Source: Adonisia turfae CCMR0081
GTDB lineage: Bacteria > Cyanobacteriota > Cyanobacteriia > Phormidesmidales > Phormidesmidaceae
Direction of reading: 5' to 3'
Length of the DNA stretch: 64,000 nt
NCBI RefSeq assembly: GCF_011009555.1
Contig: NZ_QXHD01000004.1
Location: forward strand, 1,649,939 to 1,713,938
Positions within the stretch are counted from its first letter, which is position 1. Every line of letters starts with the position of its first letter. The translations under genes and the position numbers were made by a program. The notes under the pieces are model-generated. The model saw only the letters and a program-made list of their open reading frames with translations, was not told where the DNA came from and ran no database searches. Below, one piece after another: positions 7,572-16,212 of this stretch.

Positions 7572-10364
7572 TTTTTGGTGCTTGGCGGTGGCGGTTATGG
7601 CCTATACAACCTTTATCTAGAGGACATTCCAAAGGCGGCTATCTCATTTGGGATTTCTCTGACGACCAGTTTGGTTACCAGCTTTGGGCAGCCGATTATC
7701 GACAAGTGGAAATCTGGATTGAAGTCTTCTGGTGAAAAAACAGCAGATGCATTGAATGAGGAATTCGACAAAGCGACGTCAAGGGTACTGAATCGTGGCT
7801 TTGATAAGCAGTATTTGGAGGCGTTGAAGGTTCAGTGCGATCGCATTGAACTAGAAGGTTTTCAAAACTTACAGCCTCTAGCGTTGGATAAGGTTTATGT
7901 GCCGCTGCAGATTCAAACCCGTGACCAGCTGAATCTATCAGGCCAGAAAACAATTTGGGATTTTTTGCCCAAACGTTATCAAACACCGAGCCAGTCACCC
8001 CATCGACGTATCGCAATTTTGGCAGCTCCGGGCTATGGCAAAACGACACTGATGCGCCATTTGACCCGTACCTATGCCATTGACCCACCGGACGATACTC
8101 CGCAGTTTATTCCAGTACTGCTGCGCTTGCGAGAAATTTATGGACTATTACGGTGGATAGATGAGGACGAACAAAGGACTTGCTCCTTGAGTGAGCTGAT
8201 TGTGGAGCATATTCCAAAACAGCGAGGCTGTAAGAACCTGAAGCCTTCAAAACATTGGTTTGATCAGGTTCTTAAAGAGGGCAAATGCGTGGTGCTGTTT
8301 GATGGGTTAGATGAGGTACCCAAAGCTCAGCGGCAGGCTGTGCGTCGTTGGGTGGATACTCAGATGCAGGATTATGGCAATGTGCAGTTTATTTTGACAT
8401 CGCGGCCCCATGGCTTTGACCTGCGGCCTGATGAGCCTAGTCATCCGATTGAAGTTGATACTCGGCTAGAAGTGCTGAAGTTTAATAATCCTCAAAAGGA
8501 AACCTTTATCAATAACTGGTATCGGGCGTTGTATGAGCGGGAGTGGAGCAGTAATCAGCAGGAACGAGGAGAGCAGCTAGATTCTGAACAGGTTAGTGCT
8601 CACATTGAGGATGAGGTGAAAAAAAGTGCGGCTGATTTAAGAAAGCAGTTGTTTGCAGATATCCAACTAACGGCCATTGCCAGTAATCCGTTGTTGCTGA
8701 CGTTGATTGCGAACACTCATCGGGCGGATACGTTTTTGCCTAAGCGACGGGTGGAGCTATATGAGCGCATTTGTAATTTATTTCTGGGAACTCGTCCCTA
8801 TGCGAAAGGGACCAAGCTGAGTCTGACGGCGACAGAGAATAAGGCGTTGTTGCAGTTATTAGCTTGGGAGATGGTGCAGAGAGAGACTACGCAGTTTACG
8901 CTAGTGGAAGCGACACCTTGGATCGCAGAGAAGCTTGCTCGATGTACCAAAGGGCAATCGTTTGGGTCTAAACAGTTTTGGGAAGAGATACGTGATATTT
9001 CGGGACTTTTAGTAGAAAAAGAAACGGAATTATATGAGTTTAGTCACCAAACGTTTCAGGAATATTTAGCAGCCTGTCATGTTAAGGAATTAGGTGAAGC
9101 AGGAGAAAAGATTCTGTTTGAGAATTTAGTCAATGACCACTGGCAAGAGATAATCTGTTTTTATGCATCCCAGAAAGATGTGACTCAAATAGTTCACACT
9201 CTATTGCAACTATATTCAAAAACATCTGAACTTTACTTATTAGAATTAGCTAAACGCTGTTCTAATCAAGGACGAGAGATTTCTACAAATACACGAAAAG
9301 AATTAGATGCAGTCTTGCTGGATAAAGCTGAATTCGCTTCAGTCAGTTCTTATGCAGGGCTAAAATTAATACTAGATGGTAGTAGTCAACAAGCGTATTC
9401 CTTGGGAGGAGGTGTCGACTTATGCCAGTTTTCTCGAGAGTTTACAGAGATAGTTCTGAAGAAGAATTTTAATGAACTCATTCCAATTGATAATGATACT
9501 GTTATTCGGGATTCTTCTATTTCAGGAAGAGAATATTGGCTATTCTTACAGGATGTAGCTAATAATCACTTTAATGCTCCAGTCAATCCTGGGAAATGGT
9601 TGCAGTCAGAGCTTAATGACCAACAATCTCATTTATCGCTTACTTGGGATGAAGCTAACTGGTTTTGTGCTTGGTTAAGTACACAAACTGGGCTCGCACC
9701 AGACAATGCTGTCTATGATTATCGCTTACCGACAGAGGTAGAATGGAGGCAAATCCTGAAAAAATATCGCTTAGCTCCACATGGTAAAGGGCAGCAGCTG
9801 ATTCCCACTACTGAAGCGATTCTATTAAATGGAGATCTTCAAGCTTTTACCCAGTCAACTAAGACTGCTGGTGATCTTCTTTATGTTGTTCGTGAGCGGA
9901 TTCATATGCGTTATGCAAATCTTATTAACTATCTAGTTAATAACCGTTGGGAAGAGGCAGATAAAGAAACTGAGAAGGTCATGCTAGAGATTGTAGGTTG
10001 GCAAGAATCTGACTGGTTAGAATCTGACTGGTTAGATGTAGAAAATATTAGAAACTTTTCTTGCAAAGACCTACAGCTAATTGACCAACTATGGCTGAAA
10101 TTTAGTGGAGGGCGCTTTGGTTTCAGCATACAAAAAGAGATTTATTTAGATGCTGGTGGCGTCGCTGATTTTCAGCATTATGAAATAGCAGCAATAGGAT
10201 TTGGAGTAGCTGTTGGATGGAGAGAAAATGGTGTTTGGACATATAATTTAAGACTGGATGGTTCTGGTCCAAAAGGGCACTTACCATTTTGCGAATGGAA
10301 TGGTCTGTTCCGAGCATCTCGTAAGACAGCCATATTTTCTCGTGCTCATATTTGTGGACTTTAG
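7503..10364 (+). CDS. NACHT NTPase fused to a partial FGE/SUMF1-like module and a C-terminal GUN4 domain
   Basis: About 953 residues from the ATG at 7503; a TTG at 7494 is also in frame, but the leader shared with the 11654 gene supports 7503. An N-terminal hydrophobic segment (about 27-65) precedes a NACHT domain: Walker A APGYGKTT (about 178) and Walker B VVLFDGLDEVP (about 265), then helical NACHT-associated repeats to about 600. Residues about 680-755 resemble the first half of a formylglycine-generating-enzyme fold (TWDEANWFCAWL...YRLPTEVEW), whose second half is missing. Residues about 800-945 are a GUN4 domain (ADKETEKVML, LQLIDQLWLKFSGGRFGFSIQ, VGWR, PKGHLPF). GUN4 binds porphyrins in chlorophyll synthesis; STAND NTPases oligomerise on ligand sensing. 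A tetrapyrrole- or stress-responsive switch, or a defence protein, is plausible but inferred. Confidence 0.88.
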   Translation: MSSPGNQPDNKSLEEKLADALTKFLVLGGGGYGLYNLYLEDIPKAAISFGISLTTSLVTSFGQPIIDKWKSGLKSSGEKTADALNEEFDKATSRVLNRGFDKQYLEALKVQCDRIELEGFQNLQPLALDKVYVPLQIQTRDQLNLSGQKTIWDFLPKRYQTPSQSPHRRIAILAAPGYGKTTLMRHLTRTYAIDPPDDTPQFIPVLLRLREIYGLLRWIDEDEQRTCSLSELIVEHIPKQRGCKNLKPSKHWFDQVLKEGKCVVLFDGLDEVPKAQRQAVRRWVDTQMQDYGNVQFILTSRPHGFDLRPDEPSHPIEVDTRLEVLKFNNPQKETFINNWYRALYEREWSSNQQERGEQLDSEQVSAHIEDEVKKSAADLRKQLFADIQLTAIASNPLLLTLIANTHRADTFLPKRRVELYERICNLFLGTRPYAKGTKLSLTATENKALLQLLAWEMVQRETTQFTLVEATPWIAEKLARCTKGQSFGSKQFWEEIRDISGLLVEKETELYEFSHQTFQEYLAACHVKELGEAGEKILFENLVNDHWQEIICFYASQKDVTQIVHTLLQLYSKTSELYLLELAKRCSNQGREISTNTRKELDAVLLDKAEFASVSSYAGLKLILDGSSQQAYSLGGGVDLCQFSREFTEIVLKKNFNELIPIDNDTVIRDSSISGREYWLFLQDVANNHFNAPVNPGKWLQSELNDQQSHLSLTWDEANWFCAWLSTQTGLAPDNAVYDYRLPTEVEWRQILKKYRLAPHGKGQQLIPTTEAILLNGDLQAFTQSTKTAGDLLYVVRERIHMRYANLINYLVNNRWEEADKETEKVMLEIVGWQESDWLESDWLDVENIRNFSCKDLQLIDQLWLKFSGGRFGFSIQKEIYLDAGGVADFQHYEIAAIGFGVAVGWRENGVWTYNLRLDGSGPKGHLPFCEWNGLFRASRKTAIFSRAHICGL
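10005..10034 (+). repeat. Perfect 15-bp tandem duplication inside the GUN4 coding region
   Basis: The unit GAATCTGACTGGTTA occurs twice head to tail and encodes ESDWLESDWL. It keeps frame and lies in the loop before the conserved FSCKDLQLIDQLW helix of the GUN4 domain. The exact repeat implies a recent slippage event. Confidence 0.9.
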
Positions 10365-10713
10365 CAACTATCAAAAAATAATTATGCCAATATCTCAAAA
10401 TCGGATAATTCATTATGGGATTGAAAATATAAAGCAGTTGCCAATATAAAATGTGGGCCATGTTGGGGCATGAATCGCGATATGTAAAACTATAAAATGC
10501 TTGATATTGTTGGGTTTCGATAAGCTCAACTCAACCTACGATTGTGCGATCGTGTTGTTTAAATGTACTTAATTGATAGGTCTCAACTTTGTCATAGAAA
10601 TTTTTCTCAGGGTTTGTTTCCCTTTGGGGCTTACCCTTTAGCTGTGAGATCGCACTCTCTCGTCTATGGCTTACGATGCTTTGCTACGATGAATGCATAC
10701 TTGCCAACTAATT
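10365..10713. other. Intergenic region with a degenerate repeat copy
   Basis: About 350 bp. Around 10509-10543 there is TTGGGTTTCG...CTCAACCTACG, a degenerate relative of the GGTTGGGTT repeat seen at 11400 and 16512. A HIP1-like GTGCGATCG follows. Small open frames here have no visible similarity or good ribosome binding site. Confidence 0.45.
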
Positions 10714-11016
10714 ATGAAGTCGGTTCCTATTCGAGACGAAATTCTAGCTCAGCTTAAAGCCCAGCAACCTGTTCTACAGGAGCTAGGTGTTTCCTCGTTG
10801 CAGCTCTTTGGCTCAGTTGCCAGAAATCAGGCCACTGCCGATAGCGACATTGATTGTTTAGTAGAGTTTTCCCGTCCTATCGGGCTATTTGGTCTGAGTA
10901 AAATTAGGTTATTTCTTCAAGATCTGCTTCAGTATCCTGTAGATATTGGCACTGAAGATGCATTGAAAGAACACTTAAGACAGCCTGTTTTAGAGGATAA
11001 AATTCGTGTCTTCTAG
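10714..11016 (+). CDS. MNT-domain nucleotidyltransferase, antitoxin of HEPN/MNT pair 2 (MntA-like)
   Basis: 100 residues from the ATG at 10714. The frame extends to 10693, but that part is unlike the family. The motif GSVARNQATADSDID fits GSX10DXD. The rest matches the small nucleotidyltransferases that pair with DUF86 HEPN proteins and AMPylate them. The 3' end overlaps the GTG start of the HEPN gene by 11 bp, so translation is coupled. No strong Shine-Dalgarno is visible. Confidence 0.9.
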   Translation: MKSVPIRDEILAQLKAQQPVLQELGVSSLQLFGSVARNQATADSDIDCLVEFSRPIGLFGLSKIRLFLQDLLQYPVDIGTEDALKEHLRQPVLEDKIRVF

Positions 11017-11356
11017 GACTTGGAAATTACGTGTCCGAGATATTTTAATCGCTATTGAAAGCATTAGACAGCGAACGTCAGGGCTGACCTATGAAGCATT
11101 TTCTAAAAATGAAACCCTGGTTGATTCAATATTGTACAAATACGTTGTTATTGGAGAAGCTGCTAGGCAAATTCCAGAGGAAATTCAAGACCGTGCACCA
11201 GATGTACCCTGGCGTTTAATGAACGATATTCGGAATGTGATTGCCCATGAGTATTTCCAGGTTCGTTTGGATATCGTATGGCAAGGTATTCATGAGGAGC
11301 TTCCTCTATTGGTAGAACCGTTGCAGCGTCTACTAGAAAGTGAAGCAGAAGATTAG
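11006..11356 (+). CDS. HEPN toxin, DUF86/HepT family, of pair 2
   Basis: 116 residues with a GTG start at 11006. The RX4-6H active-site motif is clear in DIRNVIAHEYF (R, four residues, H, then Y), the residues needed for RNA cleavage and AMPylation in HepT homologues. Other family marks are IGEAARQIPEEI and WRLMNDIRN. It forms a type VII-like toxin-antitoxin unit with the MNT gene it overlaps. Unlike the HEPN of pair 1 it looks catalytically competent. Confidence 0.92.
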   Translation: MSSRTWKLRVRDILIAIESIRQRTSGLTYEAFSKNETLVDSILYKYVVIGEAARQIPEEIQDRAPDVPWRLMNDIRNVIAHEYFQVRLDIVWQGIHEELPLLVEPLQRLLESEAED

Positions 11357-11389
11357 ATATAGCGAAGAATAATTTTTCTTTCTATGTAG

Positions 11390-11510
11390 CCAATGCGTAG
11401 GTTGGGTTGAATATATGAAACCCAACAAATCCAACCGTCGTGTATTTCCCGATCCGCTTTATGGTTCGTATTGTGGGATTTTGGCAATGTTGGGTTAATC
11501 AGGTTGTTGT
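11390..11510 (+). repeat. MITE-like repeat, copy B
   Basis: A 51-bp core at 11400-11450 begins GGTTGGGTTGAAT and contains the inverted pair TTGGGTT/AACCCAA. It matches the core at 16512-16562 with only a few mismatches. The flank to about 11510 (ATTTTGGCAATGTTGGGTT) has an inverted counterpart beside the 16512 copy. It encodes nothing and fits a small nonautonomous palindromic element. Confidence 0.7.
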
Positions 11511-11612
11511 GTGCAGGCGAGAGATTTTAGTGGTGTGGAATCCAACCTACAGGTTTGATGTCTATGAGTCGACAAATTCTTGTAAATTCTACATGTAATA
11601 ACGTTTGCTTTC

Positions 11613-11722
11613 AGTAGAATAAGTGCATAAAATCCCTTAGATGAACGTGCGCTATGTCTTTACCTGGAAATCAGCCGCCTAAGAGGTCTTTCAAAGAAAA
11701 GCTTATTGCTGTTGCGCCTAAG
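11613..11722 (+). repeat. Leader/N-terminal segment shared with the NACHT gene (copy 2)
   Basis: AGTAGAATA at 11613-11621 and the coding start at 11654 parallel 7467 and 7503. The encoded N-termini are MSLPGNQPPKRSFKEKL here and MSSPGNQPDNKSLEEKL there. The two proteins are otherwise unrelated. Confidence 0.6.
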
Positions 11723-14700
11723 GCTAGGGAAATACCACAGTTAGTCATTTGCAGTACGCTTGCCAGTTTGTTGTTAACCAGTGCTGGTGTGGTTATGTCA
11801 GCGATGGCTGCCAAGGCTCAGATTGTGCCCGATGCCACTCTAGGTAATGAAGGTTCCACAGTAATATCGGGGGCAATAATTCAGGATGATATAGCTGATT
11901 TGATAGATGGAGGAGCCAAACGAGATAGTAATCTCTTCCATAGCTTTTCAGAATTTAACGTGAATGCCGGGCAACGGGTCTATTTCGCGAATCCTGATGA
12001 TGTAGAGTCCATTCTCAGTCGAGTAACCGGGAATGACGGGTCAGATATTTTTGGCACCCTGGGGGTGGATGGACCAGCGGATTTGTTTTTTGTAAACCCT
12101 AACGGCATTATCTTTGGCGAGCAGGCGGTGCTGGATGTGGAAGGGTCATTTTATGTGACCACGGAGGAGGCAATTTCGTTAGGTAATGGCGTGTACAGTG
12201 CTACTGCACCGGATACAAGTCAATTGTTGACGGTGTCTCCAAGTGTATTGGTTGGTCAGTACTTAACGAGAAATTCTGGAGATATTACAAGCCGAGGGCA
12301 GCTAGCAGCTCAAGAGAATCTTGCTATGGTAGCTAATACTCTGGATTTACAAGGACAGATGGCAGCTGGAGATGACCTGACCCTGCTGGCAGAAAACGTC
12401 AAGATTCGAGATACGGCAACGGACCCTTTTGTCGGCTTTGCTGGTGATGAACTTCGAGTACAGGGCCGTGAGCAGGTGGACATTTTAGCTTTGAGCCATA
12501 GGGATAGCGGGCTATATTCCTATGGCAACATGGTGTTACAGTCAGCAAATCCGGTGGGTGGCGATGCCCACTACTGGAGTGGTGGTGATTTTCGAGTAGA
12601 GGCCCTAGATGGTGCGCTAGGCAGTTTAGAGAGCCCAGTGGATCCGATTATTCGCACCCTGGGAGATGTAGAAATTGATGGATATAGGGGAAGTTCGCTG
12701 CACATCTTAGCAGGCGGATCAGTGAAGATCGGCACTGCAATCATCACAGAGCCAGATGCTGGTGCCCTAGGAGTAGATTTTTTGCGGGAAACCATTACCC
12801 TATTAGACGACACAGTGGTACAGGTGGATGGTGGTGCACAGCCAACATTAGATATTCGTGCTGGGGTCAAACCTGAAGCGCTTGGAGAACCACCCCTTAG
12901 TCTGTTAACAGGCTTTGATAACAACACATTTGACCTATTGCCAGTTCCTATATCTGAGACCAATATTCCATCTGGTGCAAATATTGAAATTGGTGATGTT
13001 GCACTTTGGGCCGCTAATGGGTTGGTGTTGTTAACGAATCATTACCAGCCCAATGAAACTCTAACAGGCAATATTTTGATCACAGGCGACGGACTCTTTG
13101 ATCTCGGAATTTTTGCAGACAGAATTAGGGGGGCGCTAAATAGTCAGGTGGAAAATGCATATTTTGACTCCCGTAACAATGTGACAGTGACTAACGCCTT
13201 GATTGCGACGTCCGGTATTGGGGATGTTGGGGATATTGTGATTAACGCTGAGGGTCTGGTGCGGTTTGAGGGCGCGGTCGTAGCTACTAATCTGTCTAAT
13301 GAACAAGGGCAGGGCGGTGATATTCGAATCAGGGCAGAGTCAGTGGAGGTGCTCGATGGCACGGATGTAAGCGCATCAATATCTGGACCTGGAAATGTAG
13401 GCGGTGTGATGATTACGGCTCAAGATCGTGTCGTCTTTAATGATAGCAATATCTCTAGCAGGTCTGTTTCTGCTGGAACTGGTGATAGCGGTAATATCGT
13501 GCTCAAGGCGAGGACAGTGGAGGTGCTCAACGACACACGCCTAAGAACTTCCACTTTTAGGGCTGGGAATGCAGGCGATGTGGTGATTATGGCTCAAGAT
13601 CGTGTTGTCTTCAATGATAGCAATATCTCTAGCAGGTCTTTCTCTACAACGAATGGAGATGGTGGCGCTATCGAGATTACGGCAAGAAGCTTAGACGTAC
13701 TCAATGGGTCAAGACTAGAGACCGATGCTAACGGCAGTGGAAATGCAGGCAGTATTGTTATTGATGTTCGTGATGGGGTGCGGTTTGAGGATAGTAGTGG
13801 CAGTAGTCGGGTATTTGGCAGTTCTCAAGGGCGTGGCGGCAATATCACAATCACGGCTAGAACACTAGAGATACTTAATAGGGCATTTCTAACAGCATCA
13901 ACATCCGGTACTCAGGATGCAGGTAATATCGTGATTACGACTGAAACGCTGGATGTACTTAATGCTGGCCTAACAACAGCGACGTCTGGGGCGGGAGATG
14001 CTGGCGATATCGTAATTATGGCTCAAGATGGTGTTGTCTTGAATGACAGCGAAGCCTCCAGTCGTGTTCAAAGGGATGGCGATGGGAATGGTGGCGATAT
14101 CGTGATTACGGCTGGAGCGCTGGACGTAATCAATGGAGCAAGATTAGATGCTGATACCGAGGATGCAGGGGATGCAGGGGACATTATGATTAATGTTCGT
14201 GGTCGCGTTCGGTTTGAAGGCACCAGTGCTGATGGTGTGTTTGGTAGTGGGGCTACTAGTGGCGTACTCAATCCTTTTACGGACGGTAATGGTGGCGATA
14301 TCGTGATTACGACTGGGACGCTGGAAGTGCTCAATGGTGCCTCTCTAGCGACAGGCACGTTTGGACTTGGGAATGCAGGCAAGGTAGTAATTACGACACG
14401 CGATCGCATTCTCATACAAGGTAATGCAGGCATTAATACTAGAAGTGATAAGCTTTCCTCTACTGGTGAAGGAAATGATATTCGTATTGTTGCTCCTTTA
14501 TTAATTTTGAAGGAAGCTGCACTGTTGGCTGATACTAACAATTCCCAACCGGGAGGAGATATTATTCTTACCCTGGGGCGTCTGGAGATACTCGACGGCG
14601 GTCAGATAATTTCGAGTAGCCAAGGTAGTGGAGTGGCTGGCAATCTTCGCATTGACGCCACTCAAGGGGTGCTTGTGGCAGGTAGAAATCCCAACTTTAG

Positions 14701-15478
14701 CAATCTAGTGGCTGCTGATCCTGAGCTTGCTGAAGTGTTAAGTGCCCAAAGTATACTTTCTGTACGCTCTACCGCTAACGGTACCGCAGGCAACATCATC
14801 ATCGGTACAGCGGGTACTACACCAGAAATTTTTCTCAACGATAGTGGTCAAATCATCGCTGAATCCGCTAGCACCGATGGCGGCAACATTTTCATAACTC
14901 TCAATGATTTGTTGCTTCTCCGCAACCAAGGTCTTATCTCCACCACAGCAGGTACCGCCCAAGCCTCTGGTAACGGCGGCAACATTACCATCAACAGCCC
15001 CTTTATTGTTGCCATCCCCAACGAAAATAGCGATATCGCCGCTGACGCATTTGAAGGCACTGGCGGCAATGTTAACATTACTGCCCGAGGTGTTTTTGGT
15101 ATTCAACCCCGACCCCAACGTACCCCCCTCAGCGATATCACTGCCAGTTCCGAGCTAGGCATCAACGGTACCGTCAACCTCGCCACCCTCAACACCGATA
15201 CCCTTGAAAACAGCCTAACTGAACTCGACGATACCCTTATCGACCCAACAACAATCACGGCCAGTAGCTGCATCGCTGCCGGTGCTACCGACGACCAAAG
15301 CTCATTAATTATCACTGGTCGCGATAACTTACCTGCCGGTCCAGATGACGTGAGTCTGACAAACTATTCCACCGAGACAGTACAATTAGTCACATCCACA
15401 CCATCGATATCATTGCAAGAGCCTAATGCTCTATATCAGCTGACAGATGGCCGATTAGTCTTAGGTCGTCAGTGCTAA
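11654..15478 (+). CDS. Two-partner-secretion exoprotein (TpsA, filamentous-haemagglutinin-type)
   Basis: 1274 residues. A long N-terminal extension leads to a hydrophobic signal segment (about 33-52) and cleavage near AKA-Q, then the TPS domain (about 56-200) with the hallmark DLFFVNPNGIIFGEQA. This is followed by many beta-helix repeats of the form GGDIVITAxxLDVLNGA, about 35-60 residues apart, and the cyanobacterial C-terminal tail with SCIAAGA...LIITGRDNLPAGPDD. Such proteins cross the outer membrane through a TpsB/Omp85-like pore, which is not encoded here. Codon use turns more C-rich in the third position after about 14,740, suggesting a mosaic gene. The substrate or adhesion target is unknown. 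Confidence 0.92.
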   Translation: MSLPGNQPPKRSFKEKLIAVAPKAREIPQLVICSTLASLLLTSAGVVMSAMAAKAQIVPDATLGNEGSTVISGAIIQDDIADLIDGGAKRDSNLFHSFSEFNVNAGQRVYFANPDDVESILSRVTGNDGSDIFGTLGVDGPADLFFVNPNGIIFGEQAVLDVEGSFYVTTEEAISLGNGVYSATAPDTSQLLTVSPSVLVGQYLTRNSGDITSRGQLAAQENLAMVANTLDLQGQMAAGDDLTLLAENVKIRDTATDPFVGFAGDELRVQGREQVDILALSHRDSGLYSYGNMVLQSANPVGGDAHYWSGGDFRVEALDGALGSLESPVDPIIRTLGDVEIDGYRGSSLHILAGGSVKIGTAIITEPDAGALGVDFLRETITLLDDTVVQVDGGAQPTLDIRAGVKPEALGEPPLSLLTGFDNNTFDLLPVPISETNIPSGANIEIGDVALWAANGLVLLTNHYQPNETLTGNILITGDGLFDLGIFADRIRGALNSQVENAYFDSRNNVTVTNALIATSGIGDVGDIVINAEGLVRFEGAVVATNLSNEQGQGGDIRIRAESVEVLDGTDVSASISGPGNVGGVMITAQDRVVFNDSNISSRSVSAGTGDSGNIVLKARTVEVLNDTRLRTSTFRAGNAGDVVIMAQDRVVFNDSNISSRSFSTTNGDGGAIEITARSLDVLNGSRLETDANGSGNAGSIVIDVRDGVRFEDSSGSSRVFGSSQGRGGNITITARTLEILNRAFLTASTSGTQDAGNIVITTETLDVLNAGLTTATSGAGDAGDIVIMAQDGVVLNDSEASSRVQRDGDGNGGDIVITAGALDVINGARLDADTEDAGDAGDIMINVRGRVRFEGTSADGVFGSGATSGVLNPFTDGNGGDIVITTGTLEVLNGASLATGTFGLGNAGKVVITTRDRILIQGNAGINTRSDKLSSTGEGNDIRIVAPLLILKEAALLADTNNSQPGGDIILTLGRLEILDGGQIISSSQGSGVAGNLRIDATQGVLVAGRNPNFSNLVAADPELAEVLSAQSILSVRSTANGTAGNIIIGTAGTTPEIFLNDSGQIIAESASTDGGNIFITLNDLLLLRNQGLISTTAGTAQASGNGGNITINSPFIVAIPNENSDIAADAFEGTGGNVNITARGVFGIQPRPQRTPLSDITASSELGINGTVNLATLNTDTLENSLTELDDTLIDPTTITASSCIAAGATDDQSSLIITGRDNLPAGPDDVSLTNYSTETVQLVTSTPSISLQEPNALYQLTDGRLVLGRQC

Positions 15479-15507
15479 ATTAACCCACCCTAACATCTAC
15501 GATTTGT

Positions 15508-16212
15508 TCAAGTATGAACCACGCAGCTAAAAAGACCAACTAGACTACCATTTTTAGTCAGTGCCAGCACTAACCTAGGAAACACAGAGCCCACCATAGA
15601 CTCATCATCATCGTCACCTCTTTCGTCCACACTCACAAACACAGGAGCCTGTAACTCTGGTGTTTCATTAAACCATTTCGCTAGAGCTTGCCAAGCTTTG
15701 ACATAACGTTCTTCACTTTGCCTGTACACTTTATCCCCATCATCTTCGCCATAGTCCAGGTCTGCATTGTCTTCTACCCGACTGACGATTCCGTCTAATG
15801 GCTCAACCGTGATTCTGGCAGTATAGTGAATGGTGCCACCAAAGGCTGAACGTATTAAGTCTTCTGTAATCTCTTCTGGAATACTAGAGCCACTATTCGC
15901 AACAATATAGAATGGTGAGAAGTCATGATCGCCTTCATCTGCCATCTTGATATATATGCCATCCATAATGTCAGCGGTTTCCTGGGATAGGCGCTGACAT
16001 AGGTCAAACTCGGTCGGATGGTGGTTGTGTTCTACAACATCTCCATCTCGACAAATGATCCCACAAGAATAAACAACCGCTCTTTTTGAGATGATATTCC
16101 AGTCCCACTCATCTTCTGGAACAGAATCAGCTAACTCACTGATATCCATGATTTCCATGCAGTCCATCATGGGTTCAAGGCGGGTTTGATCGATTTGACA
16201 ATTTTGGATCAC
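15508..16212 (-). CDS. Hypothetical acidic protein
   Basis: 234 residues, not recognised. The start is a GTG at 16212 with AGAGG 8 bp upstream, a convincing ribosome binding site. The protein is soluble and acidic, with Asp/Glu runs (EDNADLDYGEDDGD; DERGDDDDES) and no signal peptide or transmembrane segment. It converges on the exoprotein gene, whose stop is 29 bp away. It belongs to the accessory island by position. Confidence 0.7.
   Translation of the reverse strand: MIQNCQIDQTRLEPMMDCMEIMDISELADSVPEDEWDWNIISKRAVVYSCGIICRDGDVVEHNHHPTEFDLCQRLSQETADIMDGIYIKMADEGDHDFSPFYIVANSGSSIPEEITEDLIRSAFGGTIHYTARITVEPLDGIVSRVEDNADLDYGEDDGDKVYRQSEERYVKAWQALAKWFNETPELQAPVFVSVDERGDDDDESMVGSVFPRLVLALTKNGSLVGLFSCVVHT

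Noticed and set aside
7503..10364. Diversity-generating retroelement target (FGE-like module)
   Set aside because: The FGE half that would carry the variable repeat is missing, and no reverse transcriptase or template repeat is in the window.
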